This document shows positions 27,331-36,197 of a DNA stretch of 64,000 bases, in pieces (position 1 is the stretch's first letter; each line of letters opens with the position of its first letter). A program made the position numbers and the translations under genes. Under the pieces are notes generated by a model that had not been told where the DNA came from, did not search any database, and worked only from the letters and a program-made list of their open reading frames with translations. The stretch is from Geminicoccaceae bacterium. Lineage in GTDB: Bacteria; Pseudomonadota; Alphaproteobacteria; Geminicoccales; Geminicoccaceae. The stretch is from the NCBI GenBank assembly GCA_020638465.1, contig JACKIM010000002.1, forward strand, positions 1,798,001 to 1,862,000, read 5' to 3'.

Positions 27331-27801
27331 TCAGAGATCGACCTCGAAGGTCGCGTCGATTTCCACGGCCGCGTTCATCGGCAGGGAGGCGACGCCCACC
27401 GCAAATCGTGCATGCCGCCCGTTTTCACCCAGGGCCAGCACCATGAGGTCGGATGCGCCATTGACCACCTTGGGATGATCGTGGAAACCGCTGGTCGATG
27501 CCACGAATCCGCCGAGTTTGAGGCATTGCCGGACCCGGCCGAGATCGCCATCGAGCGCTGCCTGCAACTGAGCAAGGATGTTCAGGGCACAGGCCCTTGC
27601 CGCCGCCTGTCCCTCTTCGAGGCTGACGCCATCACCGAGCCGGCCCGTATGCAGGAGCTTGCCATCCTGGAGCGGCAGCTGTCCCGAAATGTAGACGGTC
27701 CCGCCGGCACGGGTCCATGGAACGTAATTGCCGGCTGCCGCCGCCGCCGGCGGCAGACTCAATCCCGCCTTGCGCAGACGTGCTACGATATCGTGGGTCA
27801 C
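27331..27801 (-). CDS. RidA family protein (YjgF/YER057c/UK114)
   Basis: A 156-residue protein, a little longer than canonical RidA (about 130). The C-terminal signature RHARFAVGVASLPMNAAVEI keeps the arginine needed for 2-aminoacrylate/imine deaminase chemistry. The start is GTG 27801, chosen because AAGGAGG lies 8 nt upstream; a longer reading from 27945 is unlikely. RidA proteins hydrolyse reactive enamines or imines made by PLP enzymes, though this subgroup may have another substrate. It is the first gene of a two-gene unit with the DUF482 protein and is divergent from agmatine deiminase (271-bp gap). Confidence 0.87.
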   Translation of the reverse strand: MTHDIVARLRKAGLSLPPAAAAAGNYVPWTRAGGTVYISGQLPLQDGKLLHTGRLGDGVSLEEGQAAARACALNILAQLQAALDGDLGRVRQCLKLGGFVASTSGFHDHPKVVNGASDLMVLALGENGRHARFAVGVASLPMNAAVEIDATFEVDL

Positions 27802-28072
27802 GGGCAGATCCTCCTTGGCCTTGCATTGCAAGACCAAGTCATAGCGGGCCGCAGGATCGAGGTGAACCCGTCGCATGTCCTGTATGCAGGCCCTGCCACT
27901 CCGCATATCGGCCCCGTGCTCGCTTCTTTGTTGTGTGTCGGACAAAAATCGCGCAACCTATGCGAGCTGGGGAACAGCCGTACGTCCCACCGGCGCTGCT
28001 CAACCGCCGGCCCTGCTCTGTTCATGACCAACCAGCGGCTATTCGACGCCTGCAATCGCACGAGAGTCCCGA

Positions 28073-29092
28073 ATGACCAGTCATCGATACCGTATGCCCG
28101 CCGAATGGGAACCGCACAGCCGCTGCTGGATGGCCTGGCCGTGCCGGGAAAGTCTGTGGGGAGACGGACTGGACGATGCCCGGCGGGCCTATGCGGAGGT
28201 CGCAACGACCATTGCCGCCTTCGAGCCGGTCACCATGATCACACGACCCGATCTCACTGCCAATGCCTCTCTGGCACTGGGCAAGGGAGTACGCATACTG
28301 CCGCTCGATCATGACGACAGCTGGACACGCGATACCTGCCCGACCTTCGTCCATGATACGCAGACCGGTGTCGTGGCCGGCGTCGACTGGCGATTCAACG
28401 GCTGGGGCAATGTGTACGAACAGATCACCAACGACAAGGCCATGGCGGGTCGCATCACCGGCCATCTGGGAATGGAGAGGATTGCCTCGTCGCTGACCAC
28501 CGAAGGCGGCGCGATCCACTGCGATGGCGAGGGCACGGCCCTGCTGTGCACAGGCTCGGTGCTCGATCCCAACCGCAATCCGCAATGGACGCGCGACCGG
28601 GTGGAAGCCGAGCTTGCCCGCACATTGGGTATCGACAGGACCATCTGGCTGGAACACGGACTGACCGACGACGAGACGGCGGGCCACGTCGATAATATCG
28701 CCTGCTTTGCCGCTCCGGGCAAGGTCATCACGCTGGACCCCGGAACCGCGGGAAATGCCGATCGGCCCGGACTCGAAGCCAACCTGCGGGCGCTGGCCGA
28801 CAGCATCGATGCGGCGGGCCGCAACATCGAGGTCATCACCTTGCCCGTTCCGACGGCACGCAAGCGTTCCAACGGCGCCAAGCTGACCCGCAGCTATATC
28901 AATTTCTACATTGCCAACGGTGCCATCGTCATGCCGGCCTTCGACGACTATGCCGACAGCACTGCCCGCAAGCGGCTGCAATCGTGTTTCCCCGAACATG
29001 AAATCATCCAGATAGAAGCCGACTGCATCCTTGAGGGCGGCGGCGGGATCCACTGCATCACCCAGCAACAACCCTCGCCTGTCGAAGGATGA
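28073..29092 (+). CDS. aguA: agmatine deiminase
   Basis: A 339-residue peptidylarginine-deiminase-fold enzyme that converts agmatine to N-carbamoylputrescine and ammonia. Family motifs are all present: WEPHSRCWMAWP at the start, DDSWTRDTCP near residue 82, EGGAIHC near 144, HVDNIACF near 204 and the catalytic-cysteine motif GGGGIHCITQQQP near the end. The next pathway enzyme, N-carbamoylputrescine amidase (AguB), is not in the window. ATG 28073 is preceded by a GAGAG site. The LysR-type gene 21 bp downstream is on the opposite strand. Confidence 0.92.
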   Translation: MTSHRYRMPAEWEPHSRCWMAWPCRESLWGDGLDDARRAYAEVATTIAAFEPVTMITRPDLTANASLALGKGVRILPLDHDDSWTRDTCPTFVHDTQTGVVAGVDWRFNGWGNVYEQITNDKAMAGRITGHLGMERIASSLTTEGGAIHCDGEGTALLCTGSVLDPNRNPQWTRDRVEAELARTLGIDRTIWLEHGLTDDETAGHVDNIACFAAPGKVITLDPGTAGNADRPGLEANLRALADSIDAAGRNIEVITLPVPTARKRSNGAKLTRSYINFYIANGAIVMPAFDDYADSTARKRLQSCFPEHEIIQIEADCILEGGGGIHCITQQQPSPVEG

Positions 29093-29113
29093 CGGTCGAC
29101 CACTGTATGCAGG

Positions 29114-30004
29114 TCAGTCCCTGGCAAGCTGGACCAGCAGTTCGACAACGGCGGAAGCGGCCGGGGCCAGGCTGCGGTCGTCCGGGTGGATGATGCTCAC
29201 CTCGCGTTGCATGGGCGGGTCGACAAGCGGACGGGCCGTGATATCGGATAATGACGTGCCGTCCGTGGCATGCGCCGGAAGTACGGCCACTCCCTGGCCG
29301 GCCGCAACGAGCGCCAGCGCGGTGTGGATCTGGCGGACGGTGATGTGGGGACGGAAGGCAACGCCGGCGCGCTCGAAGCCGACTTCGGTCAGCAGCCGCA
29401 GGCTGCTTTCACGGGAAAGGGAAATGACCGGGTGGTCTCCCAGCATCGACCAGGGAACCTCCCGAAGGCTGGAAAGGGAACACCCGGCTATCATCACCGC
29501 CATCAAGCGGTCGCGAAAAAGCGGAAGCTGTCTCAGGCCATCGAGATCCGTATTGAACGTACCGACCCCGATATCCGCTGCACCAATGCGGACCTTCTCG
29601 ACAATGAGATCGGTGGTGACATCGTCGAGGTTCAGGGCGAGCCCCGGGTGGATCTCCGCAGCCCGCGCCATGAGCCGCGGCATCAAGGTCGCAGCCAGCA
29701 ACGGCGGCGCCGCAATGGTCACGCTGCCGCGCCGCAGGCGGGCAAGATCGCGCATCCTGTCCATGGCCCCTTCGACAAGCGTCAATGCCTGGCGGGTCGA
29801 TTGAGCGAAATCACGGCCGGCTGCAGTGAGTTCGACCCGCCTCGTCGTGCGATCGAACAGCCTTACGCCCAGTTCCCCTTCAAGATCGCGCACGCTTTGC
29901 GACAGGGCGGGCTGGCTGGTCGCCAGCGCTGCGGCCGCTTTGGAAAAGTGCCCGAGGTCGGCAACTGTGACAAAGGCCAGAAGCTGCCGCAACGTGATGC
30001 GCAT
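29114..30004 (-). CDS. LysR family transcriptional regulator
   Basis: A 296-residue regulator: N-terminal winged helix-turn-helix (MRITLRQLLAFVTVADLGHFSKAAAALATSQPALSQ region, residues 1-60), linker helix, and a periplasmic-binding-protein-like effector domain. It is divergent from the molybdenum-hydroxylase gene across a 213-bp AT-rich gap with phased TATAAA repeats, the classic position for a LysR activator of the neighbouring catabolic operon. It converges on agmatine deiminase. The effector is unknown; an aromatic or heterocyclic acid would fit the operon it faces. Confidence 0.9.
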   Translation of the reverse strand: MRITLRQLLAFVTVADLGHFSKAAAALATSQPALSQSVRDLEGELGVRLFDRTTRRVELTAAGRDFAQSTRQALTLVEGAMDRMRDLARLRRGSVTIAAPPLLAATLMPRLMARAAEIHPGLALNLDDVTTDLIVEKVRIGAADIGVGTFNTDLDGLRQLPLFRDRLMAVMIAGCSLSSLREVPWSMLGDHPVISLSRESSLRLLTEVGFERAGVAFRPHITVRQIHTALALVAAGQGVAVLPAHATDGTSLSDITARPLVDPPMQREVSIIHPDDRSLAPAASAVVELLVQLARD

Positions 30005-30024
30005 GGTTATTCATCCATTTTTCC

Positions 30025-30061
30025 TATAAATTGATATAAACAATCCTACTTGTCTTATAAA
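30025..30061. promoter_or_regulatory. phased TATAAA repeats, candidate LysR operator
   Basis: TATAAA occurs at 30025, 30035 and 30056, that is at spacings of 10 and 21 bp, about one and two helical turns. It lies in the most AT-rich part of the intergenic region between the LysR gene and the molybdenum-hydroxylase gene. One copy may also serve as a -10 for either direction. Confidence 0.4.
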
Positions 30062-30198
30062 CGAAAATCCGGCCTGCTGAAACCATCGACACGAGGGGGC
30101 AATCCACTTCGAGGCCGGCCGGTCCGGGCTCGGCTCCCGGCACCGGATCGAGGGAGACCAGCACTGCACGGTACGATCGATCGTCATCGCGAACGGGT

Positions 30199-30210
30199 CC
30201 TGTATACAGG
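30199..30210. promoter_or_regulatory. CCTGTATACAGG palindrome just before the hydroxylase start
   Basis: A perfect 12-bp palindrome ends 7 nt before ATG 30218 and covers the ribosome site. Its TGTATACA core resembles operators of FadR-type GntR regulators, but no GntR gene is in the window. If translation starts further upstream the palindrome would be coding. Confidence 0.35.
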
Positions 30211-30217
30211 GCGGTCA

Positions 30218-32422
30218 ATGCGTCGCCGGGAGGATGAGCGCCTGCTCCGGGGTCGGGGACAGTTCGTCAACGATTGCGGACATGGCGGCGACCTGGTTGC
30301 GGAGTTCGTGCGCAGCCCGGTCGCGTGCGGACACATTACCTCGCTCGGTCTCGATGAAGCTCGCAGAGCCCCTGGCGTGGTTGCCGTTTACGACGCCGGA
30401 GCCCTGGCATTCATCGGCCCGTCATCCGTCAACCCCTTGCTCGACGGGCTTGAGGCACTTCCCATGAACGGTCTCGCCCGGGAACGCGTTGACGCGGTGG
30501 GACAACCCGTTGCCGTCGTCGTTGCCCGCGATCGCGGCATGGCACGCGATGCGGCGGAAATGGTCGTGGTCGAGACGGATGGTGCCGGCGCTGCGGGAAC
30601 GAGACGCCTCGCCGGCGACTGGCGCGGCGGCTCGCGCAGGGATGAGACCGTCGCCGCCCTCTTCGCAAGGGCCGCCCATGTCGTCGAGGTTGCAATCGAT
30701 CATGCGAGAGTGGCCCCCTGCCCCATGGAACCGCGCTCGGCACGGGCGGCATTCGACGGCCGGACGCTATCGGTCTGGCTGTCGACGCAAACCCCCTTTC
30801 GCTGTCGTGATGACCTCGCGCGGATGCTCGACCTCGAACGCAACGACGTGCGGGTCATCCCTGTCGACGTCGGCGGTGCCTTCGGCGGCAAGGCCTCGAT
30901 CATGCCCGAAGACGTGGTCGTTGCCGCCTGCGCCCTGAAGCTCGGCACCGCGGTCCACTGGCACGGAAGCCGTGGCGAGGACTTCCAGAGCGCGACACAG
31001 GGGCGTGGCGCCTCGATGCGGGCGCGCATGGCCATCGATGACAATGGACACATTCTCGCTCTCGAAGCCGACCTCGACTTCGATCTCGGCCACTGGACTC
31101 CCTACTCCGCAGGGGCGGCACCACGCAATGCCGGCCGCATCTTGCCGGGCCCGTACACTGCCGGGCACTACGCCACGCGCCTCCATACCCACAGCAGCGA
31201 TCGCCCGGCGATGAACATCTACCGGGGCGCGGGCAGACCCGAAGCGGCATTGCTGATGGAACAACTGCTGGAACGCGCGGCACGGGCGACCGGTCTCGAT
31301 CCCCTCACGATCCGCTTGCGCAACCTCCCGCCCGCGGGCAGCCCGCCGCTCGACCGCGGCAATGGTGTCATCCTCGACCGAGGGGATTACCAGGGTCTGC
31401 TGCGCCGGCTGGTGCAGGTGTCCAACCTGGACAGGCTGCATGCAGAGCTGGGCGAACGGCGGGCGGCAGGCGAAATCGTCGGTCTCGGCCTCGCACTCTA
31501 TGTCGAACCCTGTGGACAGGGCTACGAGACGGCTTCGGTCACCCTGACCGATGACGGGAAGATCCGTGTCGCAACAGGTTCGAGTGCCCAGGGCCAGGGG
31601 CGCGAGACAGCCACCGCGCAGATCGCCGCCGACGAACTCGGCATCCCCGCCGAAGCCATCGAAGTCAGCACCGCCCATACGGCCGACCTGGAAGACGGGA
31701 TCGGTGCACTGGCCAGCCGCAGTACCGCCATAGGCGGCAGTGCCGTCCTGCGGGCTGCCCGGATGTTCAGGGCGACGCTGTTCAATTTCGCAGCGGAAGC
31801 GCTCGGCTGCCGGCCCCACGACCTGGAACTCGACGACGACGGCTTCAGCGATAGCCAGCAGTTCATCAGCCTCGCTGAACTGGCCCGTCGACGAAGGGAA
31901 AACGACGGAACGCCACTTGTCGTGCAGTTGCGCTTCGAGACCGCCGCGGAAGCGTGGGCGAGCGGAGCCGTACTGGCCGTTGTGGCCATCGATGCGGAGA
32001 CCGGCCGACCTTTCATCGAACAAATCGTCTGGATCGACGATGCGGGGCGAATCATCAATCCGATGCTGGTCGAAGGCCAGCTGTGGGGAGGGCTGGCGCA
32101 GGGGATCGGCGCGACACTGATGGAGGAGATGGTCTATGACGAGCGTGGGCAGCTGCTCAGCGGATCGTTCATGGACTACGCCGTGCCTCGGGCTACCGAT
32201 ATGCCGCGATCCGTCGGAATCGAAGGCCGGCCGGTTCCCTCCTCGGCCAATCCGCTCGGAGTCAAGGGGGTCGGTGAAGCGGGATGCATCGGGGTGCCTG
32301 CTGCCCTGCTCAACGCGGTTCACGATGCGCTGGATCTCCATTCGTCGCCGGTCACGGTCAATCTGCCATTGACGCCCGAGAGGATCTGGCGTGCCCTGCG
32401 CTCTCAAGGAAGCAACCCATGA
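30218..32422 (+). CDS. molybdenum hydroxylase large subunit (xanthine dehydrogenase/CoxL family)
   Basis: A 734-residue molybdopterin-cytosine-dinucleotide-type catalytic subunit. Visible: the N-terminal RRREDERLLRGRGQFVND entry motif, GGAFGGK for the cofactor, YRGAGRPEA in place of the CoxL cysteine loop, QGQGRETAT, and GVKGVGEAG with the catalytic glutamate E687. These enzymes hydroxylate carbons next to ring nitrogen or aldehydes using water. The usual [2Fe-2S] and FAD subunits are not adjacent. The family often has several residues before RRRED, and the upstream frame is open (LYTGRS), so the true start may be upstream at a non-standard codon; ATG 30218 is the best standard choice. Its stop overlaps the DapA-like gene by 4 bp. 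Confidence 0.85.
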   Translation: MRRREDERLLRGRGQFVNDCGHGGDLVAEFVRSPVACGHITSLGLDEARRAPGVVAVYDAGALAFIGPSSVNPLLDGLEALPMNGLARERVDAVGQPVAVVVARDRGMARDAAEMVVVETDGAGAAGTRRLAGDWRGGSRRDETVAALFARAAHVVEVAIDHARVAPCPMEPRSARAAFDGRTLSVWLSTQTPFRCRDDLARMLDLERNDVRVIPVDVGGAFGGKASIMPEDVVVAACALKLGTAVHWHGSRGEDFQSATQGRGASMRARMAIDDNGHILALEADLDFDLGHWTPYSAGAAPRNAGRILPGPYTAGHYATRLHTHSSDRPAMNIYRGAGRPEAALLMEQLLERAARATGLDPLTIRLRNLPPAGSPPLDRGNGVILDRGDYQGLLRRLVQVSNLDRLHAELGERRAAGEIVGLGLALYVEPCGQGYETASVTLTDDGKIRVATGSSAQGQGRETATAQIAADELGIPAEAIEVSTAHTADLEDGIGALASRSTAIGGSAVLRAARMFRATLFNFAAEALGCRPHDLELDDDGFSDSQQFISLAELARRRRENDGTPLVVQLRFETAAEAWASGAVLAVVAIDAETGRPFIEQIVWIDDAGRIINPMLVEGQLWGGLAQGIGATLMEEMVYDERGQLLSGSFMDYAVPRATDMPRSVGIEGRPVPSSANPLGVKGVGEAGCIGVPAALLNAVHDALDLHSSPVTVNLPLTPERIWRALRSQGSNP

Positions 32423-33375
32423 ATTACAGTCGCAAAGACGCAAAATCCCATGCATTTGCGCAAATGAAAGGAATCTGGGCAGCGGCACTGATGCCCTTCA
32501 GGGCCGATGGCGCGATCGACGAGGACGGTTTTCGCCGCAATATCGAGCACTGGATCACGGATCTTGGAATCGATGGCTTCTTCATCGCCGGCAAGCAGGG
32601 CGAATTTTTCTCGATGTCGATCGACGAGCGCAAGCGGGCGTTCGACATTGCGGTGGATGCCTGCGCCGGACGGGTCCAGACGATCATGTCCTGCGCGGAC
32701 CAGAACATGGACACGGTCATCGACCTCGCGCGTCATGCCCAGCATTGCGGCGCCGACTGGATTGTCGTTCACGCCCCGATCCTGCACTTCCAGAAGGCGC
32801 AGGACCAGACGCTTGCCGGATATTTCAAGACCATCGCCGACAAGGTCGACATCGGCATGGCCCTGTGGTCGCACCCCGACAGCGGTTACCTGATGAGCCC
32901 GGAATTGTGCAACCGGCTGGCGGATATCGAAACGGTCGTGGCCATCAAGTATTCCGTACCCCGCGAGATGTATGCGAGGCTGACCGAACTGGCCGGTGAC
33001 AGGTTGCTCGTTTCGACGGCATCGGAAGACGAATGGCTCGACAACATCATCGAACTCGGCTGGCAGCTCTACCTGTGCAGCTCACCGCCCTACCTGCTGC
33101 AAAGTGCTGTGGACAAGCGGATGCGGCTGTATACGGACTTGGCCCTTGCGGGAAAGCATGACGAGGCCCGCGCCGTTTCGCGCAGCCTCGATCCGGTCCG
33201 CGACGCGCTCAAGACCACGCGACCCGCGGAAAAGCCGCACAGCCACCAGAAATACTGGCAGGAACTGCTGGGCCAGTGCGGCGGTCACGTCCGCCGGCCG
33301 CTGCTCGAACTGACCGAGGATGAGAAGCGGCTCACACGTGAGGCATTCGAACACAGTGGTCTGAAGACGGTTTGA
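32419..33375 (+). CDS. DapA/NanA superfamily aldolase or hydratase, atypical active site
   Basis: A 318-residue (beta/alpha)8 protein of the dihydrodipicolinate synthase superfamily. The Schiff-base lysine is K177 in VAIKYS and the GxxGE motif is GKQGE (58-62). The tyrosine that relays protons in classical members (PYYN motif) is replaced: the aligned segment is APILH (119-123), and the second tyrosine motif reads ALWSHP. It is therefore unlikely to be DapA itself; superfamily members also include hydratase-aldolases of aromatic degradation. It is translationally coupled to the molybdenum hydroxylase and followed 24 bp later by a ring-cleavage dioxygenase, so a step on an aromatic or heterocyclic intermediate is likely. 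Confidence 0.8.
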   Translation: MNYSRKDAKSHAFAQMKGIWAAALMPFRADGAIDEDGFRRNIEHWITDLGIDGFFIAGKQGEFFSMSIDERKRAFDIAVDACAGRVQTIMSCADQNMDTVIDLARHAQHCGADWIVVHAPILHFQKAQDQTLAGYFKTIADKVDIGMALWSHPDSGYLMSPELCNRLADIETVVAIKYSVPREMYARLTELAGDRLLVSTASEDEWLDNIIELGWQLYLCSSPPYLLQSAVDKRMRLYTDLALAGKHDEARAVSRSLDPVRDALKTTRPAEKPHSHQKYWQELLGQCGGHVRRPLLELTEDEKRLTREAFEHSGLKTV

Positions 33376-33399
33376 GAAAATTGCACGGAGAGGAAGATC

Positions 33400-33942
33400 A
33401 TGGGCAGGCTTTCGGCTTTCAACTTCCAGAAATGGATCGATGAACACAGGCATCTCCTCAAACCTCCGGTGGGCAACCAGACGGTGTGGAAGGAAAGCGA
33501 CATGACCATCATGGTGGTCGGTGGTCCGAACAGGCGCACCGACTATCACGACGATCCAGTCGAGGAATTCTTCTACCAGCTCAAGGGCGACATGCTGCTC
33601 AAGCTGTATGACGGCAAGGAGTTCTACGACGTGCCCATCCGCGAGGGAGAGGTCTTCCTGCTGCCGCCCCATGTCCGGCATTCGCCACAACGGCCGCAGG
33701 AAGGCTCGATCGGTCTCGTCATCGAATCGCCGCGCCCCGAAGGTGCGCTCGATGCCATCGAATGGTACTGCTTCGAGTGCGGGCATCGCGTCCACCGCGC
33801 CGAAATCGACCTTGAATCGATCGTCGATGACCTGCCGCCGATCTACGAGGCATTCTACGCCGACCAAAAGGCACGGACCTGTCCGAACTGCACCAGCATC
33901 CATCCGGGCAAGGAGCCACCCGAAGGCTGGGTAAAACTCTGA
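33400..33942 (+). CDS. nbaC: 3-hydroxyanthranilate 3,4-dioxygenase-like enzyme
   Basis: A 180-residue cupin. The Fe(II) ligands of the family are present as H50, E56 and H94, with conserved R46 and R98 around the substrate pocket. The C-terminus has the extra rubredoxin-like metal site of bacterial enzymes: C124/C127 and C161/C164. The known reaction opens 3-hydroxyanthranilate to 2-amino-3-carboxymuconate semialdehyde, which can cyclise to quinolinate. GGAGAGGAAG precedes ATG 33400. No decarboxylase, dehydrogenase, kynureninase or quinolinate phosphoribosyltransferase gene is adjacent, so the physiological substrate may be a related hydroxylated ring acid. Confidence 0.85.
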   Translation: MGRLSAFNFQKWIDEHRHLLKPPVGNQTVWKESDMTIMVVGGPNRRTDYHDDPVEEFFYQLKGDMLLKLYDGKEFYDVPIREGEVFLLPPHVRHSPQRPQEGSIGLVIESPRPEGALDAIEWYCFECGHRVHRAEIDLESIVDDLPPIYEAFYADQKARTCPNCTSIHPGKEPPEGWVKL

Positions 33943-34048
33943 ACGGTCCATGCCGGACCTTCCCCGGATACCGGCTACCCCCTTGTAAGAAACGGTAAAA
34001 CACGGTTCAACAGGCGCGAGCGACAAGCGTGCACAAAGGGAGATCCTC

Positions 34049-35215
34049 ATGAAATTCAGGCATCTGCTGCTTTCAGCCGGCCTGGCTGGCCTCTTGGCCG
34101 CTCCGGCATGGGCACAGGATCCGGTCAAGATCGGGATGGTCACCACGCTTTCGGGCAAGGCCGGTTATCTGGGCCAGGATATCCGCGACGGGATCCTCCT
34201 TGCCATCCAGATGGAAGGCGGCAAACTCGGCGGCGTGCCCGTCGAACTGCTTGTCGAGGATGATGGGCTGAAACCCGGCAACGGCCGCCAGATTGCCGAA
34301 AAATACATGGGTGACGAGGGCATAAGGCTGCTCACCGGCATCGTGTTTTCGAACGTCGCGGGTGCCACGGTCCCCGACATCGTCAACAACGGTGCCATCT
34401 ACATCAGCCCGAACGCGGCACCCTCCAACCTTGCCGGCGCCGGCTGCAACGAGAACTATTTTGTCGTCTCGTGGCAGAACGATGCCCTGCACGAGGCCGC
34501 CGGTGCGGCTGCGACCAAGCTGGGGTTCAAATCCGCCTTTGCACTTGCCCCAAACTATCAGGCCGGCAAGGACGCCATCAACGGGTTCAAGCGGACTTTT
34601 GACGGAGAGATCGTCGGCGAGGTGTATACACAACTCGATCAGACCGATTTTGCCGCCGAAATGGCGCAGATCCGCGCCGCGAATCCCGAAGTGGTCTTCC
34701 AGTTCGAGCCGGGCGGTCTGGGCATTGCCTTTTTGCGTCAGTATCAGCAGGCGGGCCTGCTCGGGCAGATCCCGATGGTGCTTTCCGAACCGTCGACAGA
34801 TGCCGTCGTCCTCAACGCCGTCGGCGATGCGGCTGTCGGCATTCATGCCACCGCCCACTGGAACATCGACTTCGACAACGAGGCGAACAAGGAGTTCGTG
34901 GCGGCATGGAAGGAGGCCTATGACCGCCCGATCACCTATTACGCCACGCAAGGCTACGACACGGCCCGGCTGATTGCCTCGGCCTTCGCCCAGACCGGCG
35001 GGGTCGACGATCTCGATGCGTTGCGCGAAGCCCTGCGCAAGGCCGATTTCCAGTCGGTACGAGGCAAGTTCGAATTCGGCCGCAACCAGCACCCCATACA
35101 GGACTGGTATCTCCTTGACATCGTCAAGGGTGAAGATGGCACGATCGAGGCCGTGACCAGGTCGAAGCTGCTGGAAGATTACGGCGACAGCTACGCCGAC
35201 CAGTGCGAGATGTAA
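34049..35215 (+). CDS. branched-chain-amino-acid-type ABC transporter substrate-binding protein
   Basis: A 388-residue periplasmic protein with a Sec signal peptide (positively charged start, hydrophobic core, AWA cleavage site near residue 22). The mature part begins with VKIGMVTTLSGKAGYLGQD, typical of LivK/Peripla_BP_6 proteins. Members of this subgroup often bind aromatic or other carboxylic acids rather than leucine. GGGAGA precedes ATG 34049. The gene heads a complete importer set and lies 106 bp after the dioxygenase, so the ligand is probably the compound processed by the upstream enzymes; this is inference. Confidence 0.92.
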   Translation: MKFRHLLLSAGLAGLLAAPAWAQDPVKIGMVTTLSGKAGYLGQDIRDGILLAIQMEGGKLGGVPVELLVEDDGLKPGNGRQIAEKYMGDEGIRLLTGIVFSNVAGATVPDIVNNGAIYISPNAAPSNLAGAGCNENYFVVSWQNDALHEAAGAAATKLGFKSAFALAPNYQAGKDAINGFKRTFDGEIVGEVYTQLDQTDFAAEMAQIRAANPEVVFQFEPGGLGIAFLRQYQQAGLLGQIPMVLSEPSTDAVVLNAVGDAAVGIHATAHWNIDFDNEANKEFVAAWKEAYDRPITYYATQGYDTARLIASAFAQTGGVDDLDALREALRKADFQSVRGKFEFGRNQHPIQDWYLLDIVKGEDGTIEAVTRSKLLEDYGDSYADQCEM

Positions 35216-35282
35216 TGGACGGGGACGGTCGACCAGCAGCGGGAACGACCACCCGCCTGCCACGGCATGCGGATGGTCGTCG

Positions 35283-36197
35283 ATGATCCTCATCCTCGAA
35301 CAGGTCCTCAATGGCCTGCAATATGGCGTGATGCTGTTTCTGCTGGCTGCGGGCCTGACGCTCATCTTCGGAATCATGGGCGTGATCAATCTGGCCCATG
35401 GTTCGCTCTACATGATCGGGGCCTTCGCCGGCACCTGGGTGGCGACACGGACCGGCCAGTTCTGGCTGGGCCTGCCGGCGGCTCTGGTGGCTGCGGGACT
35501 CGTCGGACTTCTCGTCGAAACGCTGGTCATACGCAGGCTCTATGACCGCGATCACCTGGACCAGGTACTCGCAACCTTCGCGCTGATCCTCGTGTTCAAT
35601 GAGATCATCGTCCTGGTCTTTGGCCGCCAGCCGATCTTCACCCCCTTGCCTGCGCTGTTTTCGGGGTCGGTCGAGCTCCTGCCAGGTTTCTATTATCCGT
35701 CCTACAGGCTGCTGATCATCGCTGCCGGACTGCTTGTTGCCACGGGGCTGTGGCTTCTGATCAACCGCACGCGGATCGGGATGCTCGTTCGCGCGGGGTC
35801 GACCAATCGCGAGATGGTCCGCGCGCTCGGTGTCGATATCCGCATGCTGTATACTGTTGTCTTCGGACTGGGGGCATTACTGGCAGGGCTTGCCGGCTAT
35901 ATGGCCGGCCCTATTCTTGCCGTACAGGTGGGAATGGGTGAGCAGATCCTGCTTTCCACTTTCGTTGTCGTCGTCATAGGCGGGATAGGCTCCATTCGCG
36001 GCGCATTCGTTGCCGGATTGACGCTGGGCGTGTTCGATACCGCCATGCGCGCCTTCCTTCCGGGCATGTTCCGCACCTTCCTCGATCCGGCCTCGGCCGA
36101 TTCGCTCGGAGCGGGTATCGCTTCGATGGGCATCTACCTGCTGATGGCCATCGTCCTTCTCATCCGGCCCAAGGGCCTGTTTGCCCAGGGGGCATGA
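35283..36197 (+). CDS. branched-chain-type ABC transporter permease (LivH)
   Basis: A 304-residue membrane protein with about eight hydrophobic segments and the LivH opening (LEQVLNGLQYGVMLFLLAAGLTLIFGIMGVINLAHGS). It forms the import channel together with the LivM subunit encoded next. Its stop overlaps the livM-type start by 4 bp. The start ATG 35283 is 67 bp after the binding-protein gene. Confidence 0.93.
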   Translation: MILILEQVLNGLQYGVMLFLLAAGLTLIFGIMGVINLAHGSLYMIGAFAGTWVATRTGQFWLGLPAALVAAGLVGLLVETLVIRRLYDRDHLDQVLATFALILVFNEIIVLVFGRQPIFTPLPALFSGSVELLPGFYYPSYRLLIIAAGLLVATGLWLLINRTRIGMLVRAGSTNREMVRALGVDIRMLYTVVFGLGALLAGLAGYMAGPILAVQVGMGEQILLSTFVVVVIGGIGSIRGAFVAGLTLGVFDTAMRAFLPGMFRTFLDPASADSLGAGIASMGIYLLMAIVLLIRPKGLFAQGA

